The translations under genes were made by a program, and so were the position numbers. From Spirochaetaceae bacterium (GTDB taxonomy: Bacteria; Spirochaetota; Spirochaetia; Treponematales; Breznakiellaceae), in NCBI GenBank assembly GCA_031284085.1, contig JAITAM010000242.1:1-6064 (forward strand): 6,064 nucleotides of DNA, read 5' to 3'. Shown one piece after another: positions 1-5,979 of the stretch. Under the pieces are notes generated by a model. The model saw nothing but the letters and a program-made list of their open reading frames with translations, was not told the DNA's origin and did no database searches. How positions within the stretch are numbered: position 1 is the first letter of the stretch; each line of letters opens with the position of its first letter.

Positions 1-115
1 ATACGACCCATATCAAACTCCTGATACGTCCTATATCAAACTCTTGATATGACCCATATCAAACTCTTGATACGTCCTATATCAGACTCTTGATGCGACC
101 TATATCAGACTTTCC
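1..115. repeat. 23-bp tandem repeat, five units, with palindromic junctions
   Basis: Five contiguous 23-bp units lie at 1-23, 24-46, 47-69, 70-92 and 93-115, with no spacers. Units 1 and 3 carry GACCCA after the first four bases, while units 2 and 4 carry GTCCTA, so the array alternates as a 46-bp super-unit; units 2 and 4 differ at one base. Unit 5 is a diverged edge that runs into the next repeat family. The junctions are inverted repeats: ATATCAA, loop ACTC, TTGATAT at 33-50 is a perfect 7-bp stem, with similar stems at the other junctions. The array starts at base 1 of the window, so it probably continues upstream. No function is known to me. Confidence 0.9.
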
Positions 116-208
116 TGAGAGGTCAGACCTCAGCCTACTTCCTGCAGACAAAAGCCGTCCGCTATTCCCGTTACAACACCGAAGCTTAGAGACCCGCTGG
201 CGGATTGA
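114..208 (-). repeat. Dispersed repeat family, upstream copy 1
   Basis: This 95-bp unit runs from CCTGAGAGGTCAGACC to GCTGGCGGATTGA and is repeated almost exactly at 219-311. It is 2 bp longer than the second copy because of an insertion near 153-156. It is assigned to the minus strand because its reverse complement matches the plus-strand units at 3531-3729 and 5980-6064. It contains the short palindrome GGTCAGACC. The two copies put this sequence in different reading frames, so it is unlikely to be coding. Confidence 0.88.
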
Positions 209-218
209 AACAGACTGG

Positions 219-311
219 CCTGAGGGGTCAGACCTCAGCCTGCTTCCTGCAGGCAAAACGTCCGCTGCTCCCGTTACAACACCGAAGCTTAGAGACCCGC
301 TGGCGGGTTGA
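219..311 (-). repeat. Dispersed repeat family, upstream copy 2
   Basis: This 93-bp unit is a direct duplicate of 114-208. It contains two small stem-loops: TGAGG/CCTCA around GGTCAGA (221-237), and CCTGC, TTCCT loop, GCAGG (239-253). The 39 bases at 215-253 match the reverse complement of 3590-3628 at 35 of 39 positions, which ties it to the downstream cluster. Its right edge, GGCGGGTTGA, supplies the first bases of the -35 box of the promoter for the zinc-ribbon gene. Confidence 0.88.
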
Positions 312-336
312 CTTTATAGTGGGTTGCTCGAATAAT
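308..336 (+). promoter_or_regulatory. Sigma-70-type promoter of the zinc-ribbon gene
   Basis: The -35 box TTGACT (308-313) and -10 box AATAAT (331-336) are separated by exactly 17 bp; each matches the sigma-70 consensus at five of six bases. Transcription would start near 343, giving a very short leader of about 15 nt that is nearly all ribosome binding site (AAGGAG at 347-352). The same promoter sequence recurs at 1470-1498, which strengthens the call. Confidence 0.75.
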
Positions 337-357
337 GAATCAGTTAAAGGAGTTTCT

Positions 358-1434
358 ATGACTGTACCCGAATACAAGTGTCCATCCTGCGGCGCAGGCC
401 TTGTTTTTGATAATAGAGAACAAAAAATGTTCTGCCGATCGTGCAGAATACTCTTTGATGTGGAAAGTCTCGGACAGTATGAGGAAGAGGCGAATAGTCC
501 GCTTGACCTTGCCGATACATGGCAGCCTTGCGCCGATAAGAGCCGCCTGCAAGCAAGTGCGCTACAGGATTTGAACGCTTTAAGCTGCCCCTCGTGCGGC
601 GCTGAACTTGCCTTTATCCCGAATAACCCTGCAACAAATTGCCCGTATTGCGGCAATGGTGCCCTTAATGCCGCACAGCCCAGTATGCTTAAACCCGACC
701 TGATCATTCCTTTTAAGCTGGATAAGGATTATGCAGAAAAAGCTCTGGCAGATCACCTGCACGGCAAAGCTTTGCTGCCTACTCTCTTCAAAACCCAAAG
801 CCATATCGACAGCATACAGGGCATCTACGTTCCTTGTCGGCTTTTCAATTGCACCGCCTGCGCGCACGTGCAGTACCAAGCCATAAAGAAGAGCCGCTAC
901 AGTAACGCAGAATACGATTATACGAGAACCGATTATTACAATGTGCATAGATACGGGATAGCCGTGTTTGAGAATGTTCCAGTTGACGCTTCCTTAAAAA
1001 TGGATGATGCCGTCATGGAGTCCATTGAGCCTTTTGACTACCGGGAAGCCGTTGATTTCCAAAGTGCATACCTAGCCGGTTACCTTGTCGATGCCTGCGA
1101 CCTTGATGCAGGGCAAGCAAAGTGGCGGGCATTAGAGCGCATAAAGAAAACCTTAGAAACTTTACTTGCCACTTCGGTGCTGTCTTACAGCAGCGTAACG
1201 ATGCAAAGTTCATCGGTACAGGTGCAGAACGGTTTTATCCGTTACGTTTTCGTACCGGTGTGGATGCTCACAACCTTGTACGAGGGCAAGCGTTACTGTT
1301 TTGCCATAAATGGGCAGACCGGGAAACTGGTAAGCGACCTGCCGGTATCAAGGGCGAGATTCTGGGCGTGGTTCTTAGGTCTCGGCGCCGCCCTCTTTGT
1401 CTTCGGTGCGCTGCTCCTCAAAGTCCTCATATAA
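358..1434 (+). CDS. Membrane-anchored double zinc-ribbon protein
   Basis: The product is 358 aa. Two zinc ribbons are visible: C8/C11 with C26/C29, and C77/C80 with C95/C98, the pairs being CPSC, CRSC, CPSC and CPYC. A middle region of about 230 residues follows, ending in a conserved block VFVPVWMLTTLYEGK, FAINGQTGKLVSDLPVS and then FWAW, and a C-terminal membrane segment at about 335-358. This matches proteins usually named TFIIB-type zinc ribbon protein, sometimes mislabelled as PriA-like helicases; there is no helicase motif here. The biochemical role is unknown. The start at 358 is chosen because AAGGAG sits 5 nt upstream; an in-frame ATG at 205 would require translating through the promoter and repeat. 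Extra cysteines C160, C165 and C168 lie in the middle region. The downstream TPM gene is a common partner of this family, so a shared envelope-related task is plausible but inferred. Confidence 0.92.
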   Translation: MTVPEYKCPSCGAGLVFDNREQKMFCRSCRILFDVESLGQYEEEANSPLDLADTWQPCADKSRLQASALQDLNALSCPSCGAELAFIPNNPATNCPYCGNGALNAAQPSMLKPDLIIPFKLDKDYAEKALADHLHGKALLPTLFKTQSHIDSIQGIYVPCRLFNCTACAHVQYQAIKKSRYSNAEYDYTRTDYYNVHRYGIAVFENVPVDASLKMDDAVMESIEPFDYREAVDFQSAYLAGYLVDACDLDAGQAKWRALERIKKTLETLLATSVLSYSSVTMQSSSVQVQNGFIRYVFVPVWMLTTLYEGKRYCFAINGQTGKLVSDLPVSRARFWAWFLGLGAALFVFGALLLKVLI

Positions 1435-1441
1435 AACAGCG

Positions 1442-1456
1442 TTTGCTTTATGCAAA
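1442..1456 (+). other. Weak hairpin after the zinc-ribbon gene
   Basis: TTTGC, loop TTTAT, GCAAA forms a 5-bp stem just after the stop codon at 1434. It is A/T-rich and lacks a following T-run, so it is at best a poor terminator. The adjoining GGCCAGTCTGT (1458-1468) is identical to the reverse complement of 210-220, a short relic of the dispersed repeat edge. Confidence 0.3.
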
Positions 1457-1469
1457 AGGCCAGTCTGTG

Positions 1470-1498
1470 TTGACTTTATAGCGGGCTGCTCGAATAAT
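1470..1498 (+). promoter_or_regulatory. Sigma-70-type promoter of the TPM gene
   Basis: The boxes are TTGACT (1470-1475) and AATAAT (1493-1498) with a 17-bp spacer. The stretch 1469-1504 matches 307-342 at 33 of 36 bases, then identity stops. The predicted start is near 1505, giving a leader of about 63 nt with two hairpins. It probably drives the TPM gene and the two CHR genes behind it. Confidence 0.75.
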
Positions 1499-1509
1499 GT
1501 ATCAATCAA

Positions 1510-1545
1510 ACACGCCGGCTTACGTGTAGGCCGCGACACGGCCTA
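1510..1545 (+). promoter_or_regulatory. Two abutting stem-loops in the TPM gene leader
   Basis: The first hairpin is ACACG (1510-1514) pairing with CGTGT (1523-1527). The second is TAGGCCG (1527-1533), loop CGACA, CGGCCTA (1539-1545), a perfect 7-bp G/C-rich stem. They share base 1527, so the two compete at one pair. There is no T-run after them, so this is not an intrinsic terminator. The ribosome binding site GAGGG (1556-1560) follows 10 nt later. A role in mRNA stability or translation control is possible; I recognise no known riboswitch. Confidence 0.5.
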
Positions 1546-1567
1546 TAAGAATTAAGAGGGAATAATA

Positions 1568-2368
1568 ATGAAGAGAGCGCTTTTGTGTGCAGCTTTTGTT
1601 TTGTCTTGTGCTGTAACGGCAGCCCTTGACCGGGTGGTCGATGAAGCCGAAGCGCTTTCCACTGCGGAAAGGACGGCTTTGGCTCACGACATTGATACCA
1701 TTATTCAGGAATACAAGTTTGACGTAGCCATTGTTACACAGAGCAATTTAGGCGGGAAACCGGCGCAAGACTTTGCCGATGATTATTTTGACTACAACGG
1801 CTACGGCATAGGTGAAAGTCGGGACGGGATTCTCTTCCTTATCGCTATGGAAGAGAGGACATTCCATCTTTCTACCAGCGGCTACGGTATGCGAGTGTTC
1901 ACCGATTATGGGCTGCGGCGCACCATTGAACGTATGAAGTCTGCGCTGCAAGAAGGGCGCTATTTTGAGGCGTTCAGCACCCTGTTGAGCGATACTGTCT
2001 ATTACCTTGATCATGCGCGTTCAGGCGCTCCCTTTGATCGGGGAAGCGCTGATCCTGAGAGCGCTCCTCATAGTGCCGGCAAAGAAACGCGGCTGCTGCT
2101 GTTCGTCATTGCACTGGTTGCGCTTGGTATTGCGCTTGCCGTTGCCTTTGCCTTAAAAAGCCAGTTGAAGAGCATCCATTCACAGCGGTCCGCGCAAGCT
2201 TATCTAAAGCAGGGCAGTTTTCAAGTAACCGGCAGGAGCGACCAGTTTCTTTACAGTACCACGACAAAGACCGCACGCCAAACCAACAATACAGGCGGCG
2301 GCACAGGCAGCACTACCCATACCGGTTCGAGCGGTCGCTCACACGGGGGTGCAGGAGGAAAATTTTAA
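1568..2368 (+). CDS. TPM-domain protein with signal peptide and Gly/Ser-rich tail
   Basis: The product is 266 aa. Residues 1-19 form a signal peptide (cleavage after VTAA is likely; VLSC at 11-14 could instead be a loose spirochaetal lipobox). A TPM domain (PF04536 type) covers about 21-150: VVDEAEALS at 23-31, FDVAIVT at 51-57, DDYFDYNGYGIG at 71-82, RDGILFLI at 85-92 and GYG at 105-107. A membrane segment lies at about 174-196, followed by a tail ending GRSHGGAGGKF, typical of this family. The TPM domain would face outside the cytoplasm. Related domains are known from the TLP18.3 photosystem II repair protein, where acid phosphatase activity was reported, but the bacterial role is unclear. 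The start is supported by GAGGG 7 nt upstream. The preceding zinc-ribbon gene is a typical neighbour, and the CHR pair follows after 24 nt, probably in the same transcript. Confidence 0.94.
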   Translation: MKRALLCAAFVLSCAVTAALDRVVDEAEALSTAERTALAHDIDTIIQEYKFDVAIVTQSNLGGKPAQDFADDYFDYNGYGIGESRDGILFLIAMEERTFHLSTSGYGMRVFTDYGLRRTIERMKSALQEGRYFEAFSTLLSDTVYYLDHARSGAPFDRGSADPESAPHSAGKETRLLLFVIALVALGIALAVAFALKSQLKSIHSQRSAQAYLKQGSFQVTGRSDQFLYSTTTKTARQTNNTGGGTGSTTHTGSSGRSHGGAGGKF

Positions 2369-2392
2369 GACTTTTGTCTTACACTAATCATT

Positions 2393-2962
2393 ATGAAACA
2401 GCAGCACGTATCCGCTTTTCTTTCTTGCATTGATTTATTCTTCACTTTTTTTAAGATGGGCTGCGTGAGCTTCGGCGGCGGCTATGCTATGCTTCCGATT
2501 TTGGAACGAGAGTTAATAGAAAAAAAAGCATGGACCAGCCGCGATGAACTCATGGACTATTTTGCAATAGGGCAGGTAACACCCGGTATAATAGCGGTCA
2601 ATGTGTCGACCTTTATCGGCTTCAGGCGCAAAGGTATAGCAGGCGGCATTATCGCAACCTTCGGTTTTATCCTGCCGTCCCTGATCATCATCACGATCAT
2701 CGCAGCTTTTATGAGCAGCTTTGCGGATGAGCCTTTAGTACAACACGCCTGCGCCGGTATTCGGATTGCCGTAGGAGTGCTTATCGTCAATGCCGTCATG
2801 GACTTGGGGAAGAAGACGCTTAAAAGCCGTCTTTCGCTTATCATCTGTATAGCGGCATTCGGATTATCGGTCTTCTTCAAAACCTCGCCGATATTCCTCA
2901 TTATCGCAGCTGGATTAACCGGTTTCTTATGCACAAAAGGTTTTAGCAAAAAGCGCGGATAG
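2393..2962 (+). CDS. Chromate transporter family protein, short CHR half 1
   Basis: This 189-aa integral membrane protein has a single CHR domain (PF02417 type), half the length of classical ChrA. Signature features are SFGGGYAM at 26-33, W47, QVTPGIIAVN at 61-70 and GFILPS at 91-96, followed by several hydrophobic segments to about residue 181. Short CHR proteins are encoded as adjacent pairs and function together as a membrane antiporter-like unit; chromate (possibly with sulfate) is the family substrate, but the substrate here is not shown. No good ribosome binding site lies just before the ATG; AGGAGG at 2353-2358 is too far away, so coupling to translation of the TPM gene (24 nt gap) is likely. 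A small hairpin (AAGAC/GTCTT, 2367-2380) lies in the gap. In many relatives the motif reads PGP; here it is PGI. Confidence 0.94.
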   Translation: MKQQHVSAFLSCIDLFFTFFKMGCVSFGGGYAMLPILERELIEKKAWTSRDELMDYFAIGQVTPGIIAVNVSTFIGFRRKGIAGGIIATFGFILPSLIIITIIAAFMSSFADEPLVQHACAGIRIAVGVLIVNAVMDLGKKTLKSRLSLIICIAAFGLSVFFKTSPIFLIIAAGLTGFLCTKGFSKKRG

Positions 2963-2966
2963 TTTT

Positions 2967-3530
2967 ATGATTGTAGGCATTCTGTTTGTAGAATTTTTCA
3001 AAATCGGCCTGTTTTCTGTGGGCGGAGGGCTAGCAACGGTGCCGTTCTTGTACGAGCTTGCCGAGCGGTACGATTGGATTACGGTCTCCGACATTGCCAC
3101 CATGATCGCTATTGCGGAGTCGACTCCCGGCGCGATAGGAGTAAACATGGCTACCTATGCTGGTTTCCAGTGCGCCTCTATAGCGGGCGCGGTCATCGCC
3201 ACGCTTGGCTTGGTAAGTCCTTCTATTATAATTATCAGCATCATAGCCGGCATTCTCACGGCTTTCAAGAATAACCGTATCGTCCAAGCGGTTTTTTCCG
3301 GCCTGCGTCCTGCGGCAACGGGGCTTATCGGGGCTGCGGGTTTTGGTATACTGCGTCTTGCACTTTTTTCCAGAACTGCCGAGCTGTGGTACGACTTTAT
3401 CAAATGGCAGGAACTCATTGTTTTTGCCGTTATTTTTATAACATTCCGCCTTCTCAAGAAGACCGCTCTGGGGCATCCTGTTTTCTGCATTGTGGCTGCG
3501 GCTCTTATCGGAGTCATACTTGCTCTGTAG
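2967..3530 (+). CDS. Chromate transporter family protein, short CHR half 2
   Basis: This 187-aa partner of the preceding gene starts 4 nt after its stop, so the two are almost certainly co-translated. It has the same fold signature: GLFSVGGGLAT at 14-24, W37, ESTPGAIGVNMATYAG at 51-66 and GLVSPS at 81-86, with SGLRPAATGL at 111-120 and hydrophobic stretches to the end. The GGGLATVPFLYEL form is typical of the second member of a split pair, while GGGYAMLP is typical of the first. The two halves differ clearly in sequence and each has its own start and intact CHR motifs, so this is a real gene pair and not a frameshifted full-length ChrA. The ribosome binding site is weak. The gene ends directly against the repeat cluster. 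Confidence 0.94.
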   Translation: MIVGILFVEFFKIGLFSVGGGLATVPFLYELAERYDWITVSDIATMIAIAESTPGAIGVNMATYAGFQCASIAGAVIATLGLVSPSIIIISIIAGILTAFKNNRIVQAVFSGLRPAATGLIGAAGFGILRLALFSRTAELWYDFIKWQELIVFAVIFITFRLLKKTALGHPVFCIVAAALIGVILAL

Positions 3531-3623
3531 GCCAGCCCGCCAGCTTTGTTTCAGAGGTTCTTGTATCAGGAACGGAGTACGGCTTTTTGCCTGCTTGAAG
3601 CAGGTTGAGGTCTGACCCTTCAG
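3531..3623 (+). repeat. Dispersed repeat family, downstream unit A (long form)
   Basis: This 93-bp unit begins at the base after the CHR stop codon. Its first 60 bp match units B and C, including GAGGTTCTTGTATC and GAGTACGGCTTTTTGC. It then carries 33 extra bases with CCTGC, TTGAA, GCAGG (3590-3604) and GGTCTGACC. The extra part matches the inverted upstream copies at 35 of 39 bases (3590-3628 against 215-253). Confidence 0.85.
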
Positions 3624-3637
3624 GCCAGCCTGTTTTT
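3621..3637 (+). terminator. Possible short terminator hairpin at the unit A/B junction
   Basis: CAGGC, CA, GCCTG (3621-3632) is followed by five T residues (3633-3637). The stem is short (4-5 bp, with a CCAG loop if four), so termination would be weak. Its position 91 bp after the CHR operon stop fits. The same hairpin occurs at the B/C junction with only three T residues. It is the best terminator candidate in this intergenic region. Confidence 0.35.
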
Positions 3638-3676
3638 AAGGTTCTTGTATCGGGAACAGAGTACGGCTTTTTGCAG
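3624..3676 (+). repeat. Dispersed repeat family, downstream unit B (53 bp)
   Basis: This 53-bp unit runs from GCCAGCCTG to CTTTTTGCAG and is directly followed by unit C, with which it agrees at 46 of 53 positions without gaps. It lacks the 33-bp palindromic segment seen in unit A. Confidence 0.88.
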
Positions 3677-3729
3677 GCCAGCCTGTTTCAGAGGTTCTTA
3701 TATTGGGAGCGGAGTACGGCTTTTTGCAG
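3677..3729 (+). repeat. Dispersed repeat family, downstream unit C (53 bp)
   Basis: This second 53-bp unit is in tandem with unit B. After it a partial fourth unit starts (GCCAG at 3730-3734) and runs into the stop codon of the chemotaxis receptor at 3744-3746. The repeat cluster therefore fills the whole convergent intergenic region between the CHR pair and the receptor gene. Confidence 0.88.
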
Positions 3730-3743
3730 GCCAGAAACAGGAT

Positions 3744-5867
3744 TCAGTCTCTGATCTTCAGTTTCTTGAGAGCCTGATTCATAGATGCAAGAGCTCCGGT
3801 ATTCTGTTCCATCGAAGTTTGAAAAGATCGGGATACTTGCTCGATTTGCCTGCTTATATCCTGTATCTGTCGTTCTATGCGGTTTATACTCTCGGAAAGC
3901 TGCTGGGCGTTTCCCAAATACGACCGCGCTTCCTGCTTTATCGTTACTGCATAGTTCTCTACCCGTTTGGTTATGCCGTCTATCGCGGTAAGCCCTTGAA
4001 TAATCTGAACTGATCCTGCGTCCTGTTCCTCCGCGGCATGGCGTATATCCCTTACCCGAAAGTTAATCGCCTGAATAATTTCGTTGGTTTGTCCGTAAGA
4101 CCGCTCAATAATGCTCGCTAGCTTTGCTATTTCCCCTATGCGCTGCTTTATCGTCAGGAGAGTGGCGCTCGAACTCTTCGCCTGATTTGCGGTAGTCTCC
4201 GAAAGTTTGCGGATCTCCTGAGCCACCACCGCAAAGCCCTTCCCCGCTTGTCCCGCATGAGCCGCCTCTATAGCGGCATTCATCGCAAGCAGGTTCGTCT
4301 GATCCGCCACTCCGGCTATGACCTTATTCATTTCTACCAGCGCTTCCGAGTCTTTATCCATTTGTCCCACAATATCCGCAGACTTAAGGATGTGGCTATG
4401 TTCCAGATTTGCACTATCCACAAGCTGCTTAATCTGTTCGCTTAACCCTGCGATCAGTTTCTCTTCATTACTAATACTTTCCATCACTTCCTTAATAAAC
4501 CGCGAAGCGCCTACAATCTGGGCCCCTTGTTCCACAACGGTTACATTAAAAGCCTCGATTTCATGGTCGATATGAACTACAGAGTCGGTATTTTGCCCGG
4601 TTTGCTTGGAACATTCTCGGATTTGCGCTGTGATGGCGTGAACCGATTCGGTGATTTTCATGGTGGAAAGGGCGTTTTGCTCCATGATCGTGCGTAACTC
4701 TTCTGCGTATCGGTGCATGATTTGAAAAGAGCCGATGATGTGCTTCACAAGCGATGAAATATTTGCGTTGATAGTGTTAAAGCCTTCGGCAAGCAAGCCG
4801 GTTTCTTTGATTTGATATTCAGGGACAGTGCCGGAGAAATCTCCTTGGGATAGGTTGATAGAAAAGGCTTCTAGTTCTTGCAAAGGACGCACCAAACTCC
4901 GCGTGAGGATAATCGAGATAAAGCTCATCACCAAGACCAAGCTTAATGCCAAGGTGATCAGGATGAAGGTGATCCGGTTTGTCTCCGCAAAGATAACCGA
5001 GCGGGGAATCTTCGTGAGTAGAATCCAATTAGGTCCTGCGATGAATACGCTATAGATAAAATAATTTTGATCGAGGACGGAGATCGTATCGGAACCGGTC
5101 TCTAACCGTGTGATCTGATTACGGTAGATTTCCAAGCCGGACTCGGTAAAGAAATCTTTTTTCAAAACCGCCTCTTGATCCGAATGGGTAATAAAAAGCC
5201 CTTGTTTATTGAGAAAGTAAGTTTCCTGATACGACGACAAGGGAGTAGAGTTTTGGATGAGGTCGTTCAAGAAGGCAATGGAAATATGCCCTCCCATGAC
5301 CCCCAAATTCCTGCCTTGAATGTCGGTGATAACAGTGGAAAGGGCGGTGCTAAGGATGCCTGTATTCGAGGCGATATAAGGGGCGGCATAGGCGATTTTT
5401 CCAGGGTTTGCTTTGGCGCCTAAGTACCAATCGCGGGTGGTGTTATCCCAATTAGGATCGGCAGGGACTCTGGTGCTGATAATACTAAACCCTCCCGGCT
5501 CTATCCACCGCTGGATGCTGCTGGCGTAGAGGTCGTTTACTCCCTCTTGTGATTGTTGCATCCGAACGAAGAGGTCCTCCAAAGCAAGGGTATTTTCCGG
5601 AGAAATAGGGCTCTCGGTAAGCAAAGGGGCCGCAGCAAAAGCGCCATGGTAAATAAGGGCCTCCCACATCCTAAAAGAAGAGATTACCCGATCCTGCATG
5701 AGGTTGATCTTGTCTTTAGTCTGCTCTATGACACCCTGAGATGCAACGGAGCGAAAATTAAACACAAAGACGACGGATAAACTCACCGTAACCAAAAAGA
5801 TAATCAGAACGCAGACCGCTGGGAATATCACTGCAAAAGAGAGTTTCTTATGACTATACATTTTCAT
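3744..5867 (-). CDS. Methyl-accepting chemotaxis protein with dCache sensor
   Basis: This 707-aa transmembrane chemoreceptor passes ligand signals to CheA/CheW to steer flagellar motion. Domains: short cytoplasmic N-terminus, TM1 about 11-36, a periplasmic dCache-type sensor about 40-295 (RDWY at 145-148, APYIAS at 162-167, TDIQGRNLGVMGG at 181-193), TM2 about 299-322, HAMP about 323-375 and a long coiled-coil signalling domain. The hairpin tip is clear: ADQTNLLAMNAAIEAAHAGQ (521-540) and GKGFAVVAQEIRKLSE (542-557). No C-terminal CheR-binding pentapeptide is seen; it ends KKLKIRD. The start chosen is ATG at 5867, with AAGGAGG 10 nt upstream (5884-5878); ATG at 5861 is an alternative. The frame stays open 34 codons further upstream to a TTG at 5969, but that TTG is part of the predicted -35 box. 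The ligand is unknown. The gene is convergent with the CHR operon and monocistronic in this window. Confidence 0.96.
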   Translation of the reverse strand: MKMYSHKKLSFAVIFPAVCVLIIFLVTVSLSVVFVFNFRSVASQGVIEQTKDKINLMQDRVISSFRMWEALIYHGAFAAAPLLTESPISPENTLALEDLFVRMQQSQEGVNDLYASSIQRWIEPGGFSIISTRVPADPNWDNTTRDWYLGAKANPGKIAYAAPYIASNTGILSTALSTVITDIQGRNLGVMGGHISIAFLNDLIQNSTPLSSYQETYFLNKQGLFITHSDQEAVLKKDFFTESGLEIYRNQITRLETGSDTISVLDQNYFIYSVFIAGPNWILLTKIPRSVIFAETNRITFILITLALSLVLVMSFISIILTRSLVRPLQELEAFSINLSQGDFSGTVPEYQIKETGLLAEGFNTINANISSLVKHIIGSFQIMHRYAEELRTIMEQNALSTMKITESVHAITAQIRECSKQTGQNTDSVVHIDHEIEAFNVTVVEQGAQIVGASRFIKEVMESISNEEKLIAGLSEQIKQLVDSANLEHSHILKSADIVGQMDKDSEALVEMNKVIAGVADQTNLLAMNAAIEAAHAGQAGKGFAVVAQEIRKLSETTANQAKSSSATLLTIKQRIGEIAKLASIIERSYGQTNEIIQAINFRVRDIRHAAEEQDAGSVQIIQGLTAIDGITKRVENYAVTIKQEARSYLGNAQQLSESINRIERQIQDISRQIEQVSRSFQTSMEQNTGALASMNQALKKLKIRD

Positions 5868-5940
5868 CAGCTTGTATCCTCCTTCCTCAAAAGGGAAACG
5901 GTAATCAAAAGTCTGAGGGAAAGTCATGCCCCTCTCAAAA

Positions 5941-5969
5941 ATATTAAAGCCTGTTATCTTGGAGGTCAA
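5941..5969 (-). promoter_or_regulatory. Sigma-70-type promoter of the chemotaxis receptor
   Basis: Read on the minus strand, TTGACC (5969-5964) and TAATAT (5946-5941) are separated by 17 bp. Transcription would begin near 5934, leaving a leader of about 65 nt before the ATG at 5867. The dispersed repeat begins 10 bp upstream of the -35 box (5980). I see no match to the sigma-28 flagellar consensus here. Confidence 0.6.
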
Positions 5970-5979
5970 GAAAAATCAG

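Noticed and set aside
1..115. CRISPR array
   Set aside because: The 23-bp units are directly contiguous, with no unique spacers, and no cas genes are present.
90..311. A 73-codon open frame across the two upstream repeat copies
   Set aside because: It reads the two copies in different frames because of their 2-bp length difference, has no ribosome binding site, and runs into the promoter; it is a by-product of the repeat.
205..357. A 51-codon N-terminal extension of the zinc-ribbon protein
   Set aside because: It would encode repeat sequence and span the predicted promoter, whereas the ATG at 358 has a well-placed AAGGAG and begins the family-like MTVPEYKCPSCG.
228..948. Minus-strand open frames opposite the zinc-ribbon gene
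   Set aside because: They are shadows of the coding strand, show no recognisable domain and include cysteine/arginine-rich composition typical of antisense translation.
2393..3530. Frameshifted full-length chrA
   Set aside because: Each half has its own start, full CHR motifs and typical length, and paired short CHR genes are a known arrangement.
3645..4013. Plus-strand open frame at the repeat/receptor boundary
   Set aside because: It begins in repeat units and continues antisense through the receptor C-terminus, without a ribosome binding site or family resemblance.
5868..5969. A 34-codon N-terminal extension of the chemotaxis receptor
   Set aside because: Its TTG start lies in the predicted -35 box. 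The ATG at 5867 follows AAGGAGG and gives a normal short N-terminus before TM1.
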